From Streptomyces thermodiastaticus (GTDB lineage: Bacteria > Actinomycetota > Actinomycetes > Streptomycetales > Streptomycetaceae), in the NCBI RefSeq assembly GCF_014656135.1, contig NZ_BNBV01000005.1:181824-245823 (forward strand): DNA of 64,000 bases. The letters run 5' to 3'. The notes under the pieces are model-generated. The model saw only the letters and a list, made by a program, of their open reading frames with translations, was not told the DNA's origin and made no database searches. Position 1 is the stretch's first letter; the number at the start of each line of letters is the position of its first letter. Both the position numbers and the translations under genes were made by a program. Shown here piece after piece: positions 59,395-64,000 of this stretch.

Positions 59395-60219
59395 TTACAG
59401 GCGCTCCAGGACCTGGGCCAGCAGGGAGCCCATACGGGTGGCGCTGTCGCGGCCGGCCTGGAGGACCTCCTCGTGGTTGAGGGGCTCGCCCGTCATGCCG
59501 GCGGCCAGGTTGGTCACCAGGGAGATGCCGAGCACCTCGGCGCCCGCCTCACGGGCGGCGATGGCCTCCAGCGCCGTGGACATGCCGACCAGGTCGGCGC
59601 CCAGCACCCGGGCCATGCGGATCTCGGCCGGAGTCTCGTAGTGCGGGCCGGGGAACTGGGCGTAGACGCCCTCCTCCAGGCTGGGGTCGATCTCCTTGCA
59701 CAGGGCGCGCAGGCGCGGCGAGTACAGGTCGGTCAGGTCGACGAAGTTGGCGCCGACGATCGGGGAGGTCGCCGTCAGGTTGATGTGATCGCTGATCAGC
59801 ACCGGCTGGCCGGGGCGCATGCCCTCGCGCAGGCCGCCGCAGCCGTTGGTGAGCACCACGGTCTTGCAGCCGGCCGCGACCGCGGTGCGCACACCGTGCG
59901 CGACGGCGGCGACGCCGCGTCCCTCGTAGTAGTGGGTGCGGCCGAGGAAGACCAGGGCGCGCTTGCCTCCCGTGCGGTACGAGCGGATCGTGCCGCCGTG
60001 GCCGGCGACGGCCGGCGGCGGGAAGCCGGGCAGCTCGGTGACCTGGATCTCGGCGTCGGGGGTGCCCAGGGCGTCGACGGCCGGCGCCCAGCCGGAGCCC
60101 ATCACGAGGGCGACGTCGTGGGTGTCGGCGCCCGTCAGCTCGCGCAGGCGGGCCGCGGCGGCGTCGGCGGCGGCGTACGGGTCGCCCTGGAGGTCGTCCG
60201 GAAGTTCAGTTGCGTTCAC
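59395..60219 (-). CDS. Purine-nucleoside phosphorylase (trimeric type)
   Basis: A 274-residue PNP of the NP-I family, phosphorolysing inosine/guanosine (and deoxy forms) to base and (deoxy)ribose 1-phosphate. [17 protein letters not shown] (phosphate site), [56 protein letters not shown] and [30 protein letters not shown] are the conserved blocks. GTG 60219 lies 7 bases after TACCCT, a leaderless arrangement, with the operator palindrome CTACGCGCGTAG 13 bases upstream of the -10. It acts after adenosine deaminase and before the phosphomutase. Confidence 0.94.
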   Translation of the reverse strand: MNATELPDDLQGDPYAAADAAAARLRELTGADTHDVALVMGSGWAPAVDALGTPDAEIQVTELPGFPPPAVAGHGGTIRSYRTGGKRALVFLGRTHYYEGRGVAAVAHGVRTAVAAGCKTVVLTNGCGGLREGMRPGQPVLISDHINLTATSPIVGANFVDLTDLYSPRLRALCKEIDPSLEEGVYAQFPGPHYETPAEIRMARVLGADLVGMSTALEAIAAREAGAEVLGISLVTNLAAGMTGEPLNHEEVLQAGRDSATRMGSLLAQVLERL

Positions 60220-60226
60220 GCGGACG

Positions 60227-60256
60227 AGGGTAGCTCGAAATGGCCTACGCGCGTAG
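60227..60256 (-). promoter_or_regulatory. PNP operator and -10 box
   Basis: CTACGCGCGTAG at 60245-60256 and TACCCT (-10) at 60227-60232 on the minus strand; the palindrome sits between the expected -35 and -10. Confidence 0.7.
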
Positions 60257-60320
60257 ATGCCGGGTGCGCGGGAATCGGATCGTTGCCGTGTCGTTTCCCG
60301 CGGAGCCCGTACGGGCGGCC

Positions 60321-60605
60321 TCAGCCCTCGTCCGTGACCAGGATGTCCTTGTCGTTGAAGACCTCGACGATGAAGATCAGCAGTCGGCCGCGGCTGACCG
60401 TGTACTCCACGAGGATGTTCTGGGTGAGCCGGATCGTGCGGTCGTCACCGGTGGAGCCGATGGGGCGGGAGACCGGGAGGAAGGGGTCGCGGGCCAGAAG
60501 CGCGATGCCCTTGTCGAACGCGGGGCGCTGCTGGTCGTCCAACCGGTCGCGGGCCGCTGCCGCCTGCTCGGTGAAGTAGACGTCGTACGTGGCGATGGGG
60601 GCCAT
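60321..60605 (-). CDS. RelE/ParE-like small protein (orphan)
   Basis: A 94-residue protein: [80 protein letters not shown]. The helix pair followed by a three-stranded sheet with ILVEYTV and [10 protein letters not shown] resembles the RelE/ParE toxin fold. No antitoxin gene lies on either side (neighbours are PNP and a GGCT-like gene), so a toxin role is doubtful. ATG 60605 is taken. Confidence 0.62.
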   Translation of the reverse strand: MAPIATYDVYFTEQAAAARDRLDDQQRPAFDKGIALLARDPFLPVSRPIGSTGDDRTIRLTQNILVEYTVSRGRLLIFIVEVFNDKDILVTDEG

Positions 60606-60652
60606 GGCGTCTCCCGTCCTGGTCGGTCAGCCCGATTCTAGGGACCGCATGC

Positions 60653-61090
60653 TCAGCACGGGCGTTTGCGCAGCTCCATCACGTAGTCGTGGGGCGCGCC
60701 CGCCGACTCCGCCGCGTCCGCGATCTCGCCCAGGTAGCGGGCGGAGGGCAGGCCGCCCTCGTAGGCGTCGAGGACGTACAGCCAGGCGGGCTCCTCGCCG
60801 TCGAGGGTGTGGACGCGCACCCGCATGCGGCGGTACCAGCCGAGGCCGACGCCCACCCAGCGGTCCAGGGACTCCTCGTCCATCGGGGCGATGTCGTACA
60901 GCGCGACGAAGACCTGGCTCAGCGGGTCCTCCACCACCGTCGCCAGGGCGCCCTCCCAGCCCAGTTCCTCGCCGCCGAAGGTCAGCCGCCAGCCGTTGAG
61001 CCAGCCCGTGGCGCGCAGCGGCGAGTGCGGGGCACGGCGGGACATCAGCCGGGCGTCGAGGTTGCCGGCGTAGGCGGCGTAGAGCGACAT
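60653..61090 (-). CDS. Gamma-glutamylcyclotransferase-like protein
   Basis: A 145-residue protein of the GGCT/AIG2 fold. MSLYAAYAGNLDARLMSRRAPHSPLRATGWLNGWRLTFGG contains the YAYGSNL-type N-terminal signature (here YAAYAGNL) and the GxLxGWRLxFG pattern; DYVMELRKRPC ends it. Members release 5-oxoproline from gamma-glutamyl peptides, but this branch is untested. The catalytic Glu of the family may correspond to one in LYDIAPMDEESLDRWVG. ATG 61090 follows TACCCT by 7 bases (leaderless). It is divergent from lpdA. Confidence 0.8.
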   Translation of the reverse strand: MSLYAAYAGNLDARLMSRRAPHSPLRATGWLNGWRLTFGGEELGWEGALATVVEDPLSQVFVALYDIAPMDEESLDRWVGVGLGWYRRMRVRVHTLDGEEPAWLYVLDAYEGGLPSARYLGEIADAAESAGAPHDYVMELRKRPC

Positions 61091-61174
61091 GGGTCGAAGG
61101 GTACGGCAGTGGTACGGGCCGTTCCGGCCGTTCCGTCGCCCCCCGGGACGTATGACCTTGAAGGGTGCGGGACA

Positions 61175-62623
61175 ATGGATTACGTGACTCGGATCGTGAT
61201 CATCGGTGGCGGACCCGGCGGATACGAAGCGGCGCTGGTGGCCGCGCAGCTCGGTGCGGAGGTGACCGTCGTCGACTGCGACGGTCTGGGCGGAGCGTCG
61301 GTGCTCACCGACTGCGTGCCGTCGAAGACCCTGATCGCCACGGCCGAGGTGATGACCACCTTCGACTCCTCCCACGAGGAGCTGGGCATCATCGTCGCCG
61401 ACGACACCCCGTACAAGGAGCAGCCCGCGCGGGTGGTGGGCGTGGACCTCGGCAAGGTCAACCGGCGTGTGAAGCGCCTGGCGCTCGCCCAGTCCCACGA
61501 CATCACGGCGGCCGTGACGCGGGCCGGGGCGCGGGTCGTGCGCGGCCGGGGGCGGCTGGAGGGCGTGCAGGCCCTCGACGGGTCGCGCACGGTCGTGGTC
61601 ACCGCGGCGGACGGGAGCGAGGAGAGGCTCACCGCGGACGCCGTGCTCGTCGCCACCGGCGGTCACCCGCGCGAGCTGCCCGACGCCAAGCCGGACGGCG
61701 AGCGCATCCTGAACTGGACCCAGGTCTACGACCTCAGCGAGCTGCCCGAGGAACTGATCGTGGTCGGCTCCGGTGTCACCGGCGCCGAGTTCGCGGGCGC
61801 CTACCAGGCGCTGGGGTCGAAGGTCACGCTGGTCTCCTCCCGCGACCGGGTGCTGCCGGGCGAGGACCCGGACGCGGCGGCCGTCCTGGAGGAGGTCTTC
61901 CGGCGCCGCGGCATGAACGTGATGGCGCGCTCGCGAGCCGCCGCGGCCAAGCGGGTCGGGGACCGGGTCGAGGTCACGCTCGCGGACGGCCGGGTCATCA
62001 CCGGCAGCCACTGCCTGATGGCCGTCGGCGCCGTCCCCAACACCAAGAACCTCGGCCTGGAGGAGGCCGGCGTCCGGCTGCGCGAGTCCGGTCACATCTG
62101 GACCGACAAGGTCTCCCGGACGACGGCTCCGGGCGTGTACGCGGCCGGCGACGTGACCGGCGTGTTCGCCCTGGCGTCGGTGGCGGCCATGCAGGGCCGG
62201 ATCGCCATGTACCACTTCCTCGGCGACGCGGTGGCCCCGCTGAACCTGAAGACGGTCTGCTCCAACGTCTTCACCGACCCCGAGATCGCCACCGTCGGCT
62301 ACACCCAGGCCGACGTGGACGCCGGCCGGATCGACGCCCGCTGCGTGAAGCTGCCGCTGCTGCGCAACCCGCGGGCGAAGATGCACGGCATCCGGGACGG
62401 CTTCGTCAAGATCTTCTGCCGTCCGGGCACGGGCATCGTGGTCGGCGGTGTGGTCGTCGCCCCGCGCGCCTCGGAACTGATACACCCCATCTCGATCGCC
62501 GTCGACAACAACCTGACGGTGGAACAGATCGCAAACGCGTTCACCGTGTACCCCTCCCTGTCGGGCTCGATCGCGGAGGTCGCCCGGCAGCTGCACACCC
62601 GCAAGGTGACCGCCGAGGCGTGA
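61175..62623 (+). CDS. lpdA: NAD(P)H-quinone dehydrogenase / LpdA-type flavoprotein disulfide reductase
   Basis: A 482-residue FAD flavoprotein. RIVIIGGGPGGYEAALVAAQLGAEVTVVD binds FAD; LIVVGSGVTGAEFAGAY binds NAD(P)H; GVYAAGDVTGVFALASVAAMQGR is the second FAD motif. The redox-disulfide position reads SVLTDCVPSK with only one cysteine, as in mycobacterial LpdA, which reduces quinones rather than lipoamide; the C-terminal HxxxxE motif of true lipoamide dehydrogenases is also altered (AVDNNLTVEQIANAFTVYPS). ATG 61175 is listed; GTG 61184, 7 bases after GACAAT, may be the leaderless start. Confidence 0.9.
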   Translation: MDYVTRIVIIGGGPGGYEAALVAAQLGAEVTVVDCDGLGGASVLTDCVPSKTLIATAEVMTTFDSSHEELGIIVADDTPYKEQPARVVGVDLGKVNRRVKRLALAQSHDITAAVTRAGARVVRGRGRLEGVQALDGSRTVVVTAADGSEERLTADAVLVATGGHPRELPDAKPDGERILNWTQVYDLSELPEELIVVGSGVTGAEFAGAYQALGSKVTLVSSRDRVLPGEDPDAAAVLEEVFRRRGMNVMARSRAAAAKRVGDRVEVTLADGRVITGSHCLMAVGAVPNTKNLGLEEAGVRLRESGHIWTDKVSRTTAPGVYAAGDVTGVFALASVAAMQGRIAMYHFLGDAVAPLNLKTVCSNVFTDPEIATVGYTQADVDAGRIDARCVKLPLLRNPRAKMHGIRDGFVKIFCRPGTGIVVGGVVVAPRASELIHPISIAVDNNLTVEQIANAFTVYPSLSGSIAEVARQLHTRKVTAEA

Positions 62624-62641
62624 CGACCGGCACGGCGAACA

Positions 62642-62672
62642 GGGCCGGGCGCGCGACACCTGCTCCCGGCCC
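62642..62672 (+). terminator. lpdA terminator hairpin
   Basis: GGGCCGGG (62642-62649) pairs with CCCGGCCC (62665-62672), loop 15, 19 bases past the stop. Confidence 0.55.
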
Positions 62673-62835
62673 GCCCGAAGCCCCCGGTCAGCCGCCGTGA
62701 GCGGCCGTGGGCAGGGCCCGTCGCCGCCGCGTGCGGGCGGCCGCCGGCCCTGCGGGCGGCCCGGACGGCGCGGCGGGCGCCTATACCACTTCCTGCCCCG
62801 GCGTGCGAACAACTTCTGTTATTCGGCGCAAACCG

Positions 62836-62865
62836 CTGAAAGCAGACGGTCGCTGGGGTTACTGT
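62836..62865 (+). promoter_or_regulatory. Promoter of the DeoR gene
   Basis: CTGAAA (62836-62841) and TACTGT (62860-62865), spacer 18; the GTG start is 7 bases after the -10, so the transcript is leaderless. Confidence 0.6.
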
Positions 62866-62872
62866 CTGTTTC

Positions 62873-63829
62873 GTGTTCGCTGCTGAACGTCGCCAACTGA
62901 TCCTCGAAATGGTGCGAGCCAACGGCGCGGTGTCGCTCCGTGAACTCGCCCGCGTCGTCCAGACCTCCGAAGTGACCGTACGGCGGGACGTGCGCGCACT
63001 GGAGGCGGAAGGGCTTCTCGACCGCCGGCACGGCGGCGCCGTACTGCCGGGCGGGTTCACCCGCGAGTCCGGCTTCCCGCAGAAGTCGCACCTCGCGACG
63101 GCGGAGAAGACGGTCATCGCCGACCTCGCCGCGGGCCTCGTCGACGAGGGCGAGGCGATCGTCGTCGGAGCGGGGACGACCACCCAGGAACTGGCCCGCC
63201 GGCTCGCCCGGGTCCCCGGCCTGACCGTCGTCACCAACTCGCTGCTGGTCGCGCAGGCGCTCGCCCACGCCAACCGGGTCGAGGTCGTGATGACCGGCGG
63301 GACACTGCGCGGCTCCAACTACGCGCTCGTCGGCTCCGGGGCCGAGCAGTCCCTGCACGGGCTGCGCGTCTCCAAGGCCTTCCTGTCCGGAAGCGGGCTC
63401 ACGGCCGAGCGGGGCCTGTCCACGTCCAACATGCTCTCCGCGTCCGTCGACCGGGCGCTGGTGCAGGCCGCCGCCGAGGTGGTGGTCCTCGCCGACCACA
63501 CCAAGCTCGGCGCGGACACGATGTTCCAGACCGTCCCCACCGAACTGATCACCCGGCTGGTGACCAACGAGCCCCCGGCCCACGACGACCGCGCGGCCAC
63601 CGAGCTGCAGGCCCTGGCCGACCAGGGCGTCCAGATCTCCGTGGCCGGCCCGACGGGCAAGCCGGTGCACGAGCGGCAGCCCGCGCGCTCGGAACGCCGC
63701 CGGGACGTCGCACTGCCCGGACCGCGCCGCGGCCAGGTCACCGGTCCCTCCACGCTGCGCACGGCACCGCTGGGCGCCGACCAGTCCTCCGAGCGGGCCG
63801 CCCGGGTGGCCGACCTGCGCAGGCGCTGA
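62873..63829 (+). CDS. DeoR/GlpR family transcriptional regulator
   Basis: A 318-residue regulator. The N-terminal winged helix-turn-helix (ERRQLILEMVRANGAVSLRELARVVQTSEVTVRRDVRALEAEGLLDRRHGGAVL) is the DeoR signature; the effector domain (EAIVVGAGTTTQELARRLARVPGLTVVTNSLLVAQAL, GGTLRGSNYALVGSGAE, VVLADHTKLGADTM) binds a phosphorylated sugar in this family. The last 60 residues are an Arg/Pro-rich tail not typical of the family. As the nearest DeoR protein to deoC and PNP it is a candidate repressor for the CTACGCGCGTAG sites, by inference only. Confidence 0.9.
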   Translation: MFAAERRQLILEMVRANGAVSLRELARVVQTSEVTVRRDVRALEAEGLLDRRHGGAVLPGGFTRESGFPQKSHLATAEKTVIADLAAGLVDEGEAIVVGAGTTTQELARRLARVPGLTVVTNSLLVAQALAHANRVEVVMTGGTLRGSNYALVGSGAEQSLHGLRVSKAFLSGSGLTAERGLSTSNMLSASVDRALVQAAAEVVVLADHTKLGADTMFQTVPTELITRLVTNEPPAHDDRAATELQALADQGVQISVAGPTGKPVHERQPARSERRRDVALPGPRRGQVTGPSTLRTAPLGADQSSERAARVADLRRR

Positions 63830-63852
63830 ACAGGCCCGACAAGGTCACGGTG

Positions 63853-63883
63853 CGCCCGGCGGCTCTTCGGTGACCGCCGGGCG
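63853..63883. terminator. Bidirectional terminator hairpin
   Basis: CGCCCGGCGG (63853-63862) pairs with CCGCCGGGCG (63874-63883), 10 bp, between the DeoR gene and the convergent carboxylase gene. Confidence 0.7.
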
Positions 63884-63899
63884 GGGCGTGGGCCGGGAT

Positions 63900-64000
63900 T
63901 CAGTCCTTGATCTCGCAGATGGCGGCGCCGGAGGTGATGGAGGCGCCGACCTGGGCGGTCAGGCCTTTGATGGTGCCGGCCTTGTGGGCGTTGATGGGCT
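63900..64000 (-). CDS. Acyl-CoA carboxylase biotin-carrying alpha subunit, C-terminal end (partial)
   Basis: Only the last 33 codons are in the window. Reading the minus strand from 64000 gives PINAHKAGTIKGLTAQVGASITSGAAICEIKD then TGA (63900-63902), the distal half of a biotinyl domain; the biotin-accepting AMKM sequence lies outside. It matches the end of AccA-type subunits (biotin carboxylase plus BCCP) of acetyl/propionyl-CoA carboxylase in streptomycetes. Confidence 0.82.
   Translation of the reverse strand, partial: PINAHKAGTIKGLTAQVGASITSGAAICEIKD

Noticed and set aside
60321..61090. A toxin-antitoxin pair formed by the RelE/ParE-like gene and its neighbour
   Set aside because: The neighbour is a GGCT-like enzyme, not an antitoxin, and the two genes are 47 bases apart with the neighbour having its own leaderless start.

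Overview
The window is high-GC DNA (roughly 70 percent or more) with GTG/ATG starts, third-codon GC bias and gene content typical of a Streptomyces chromosome core. The afsQ2-afsQ1-sigQ block, the sdhCDAB operon and the nucleoside-salvage genes are arranged as in S. coelicolor; this is from memory of that genome, not from a search. No tRNA, rRNA, insertion sequence, prophage or CRISPR array was seen.

Layout. 1-8 kb: 3' end of trpS, a 2H phosphoesterase, a DprE2-like reductase, a BrkB-type membrane protein, a D,D-carboxypeptidase and a small membrane protein, a peptide-binding protein, a Uma2 protein and a VOC protein. 8-12.3 kb: sdhCDAB (minus strand), preceded by an OHCU-decarboxylase-like gene that has no ATG/GTG start. 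12.4-20.1 kb: a GH20 hexosaminidase, an ECF sigma factor coupled to a transmembrane Asp/His-rich partner, an L,D-transpeptidase lipoprotein and an acyl-CoA mutase large subunit. 20.2-22.3 kb: a flavin monooxygenase divergent from a TetR regulator, with two copies of one operator between them. 22.3-29.5 kb: a sialic-acid-type (Neu/Kdn) surface-glycan cluster with NeuB, a NeuA-HAD fusion and several sialyltransferase-like glycosyltransferases. 29.8-38.4 kb: an M20 amidohydrolase, then a nucleoside ABC transporter (BMP lipoprotein, ATPase, two permeases) with cytidine deaminase and thymidine phosphorylase. 38.5-44.5 kb: an accessory stretch with two decayed genes, an esterase/TetR pair, an MFS/LysR pair and an alpha/beta hydrolase lacking its nucleophile. 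44.6-53 kb: adenosine deaminase, small envelope proteins, afsQ1/Q2/sigQ and a uridine-kinase-like protein. 53-64 kb: a split ALDH16-like pair, deoC, a PH-domain protein, a phosphohexo/pentomutase, purine nucleoside phosphorylase, a RelE/ParE-like protein, a GGCT-like protein, LpdA, a DeoR regulator and the 3' end of an acyl-CoA carboxylase biotin subunit.

The main functional theme is nucleoside uptake and breakdown: BMP transporter, cdd, deoA, add, PNP, a possible phosphopentomutase, deoC and an aldehyde dehydrogenase pair. Three of its promoters (transporter operon, deoC, PNP) share the palindrome CTACGCGCGTAG, or a near copy, just upstream of the -10, which suggests one repressor. A second feature of the window is the number of genes whose start codon lies 6-8 nt downstream of a TANNNT -10 box, indicating leaderless transcription.
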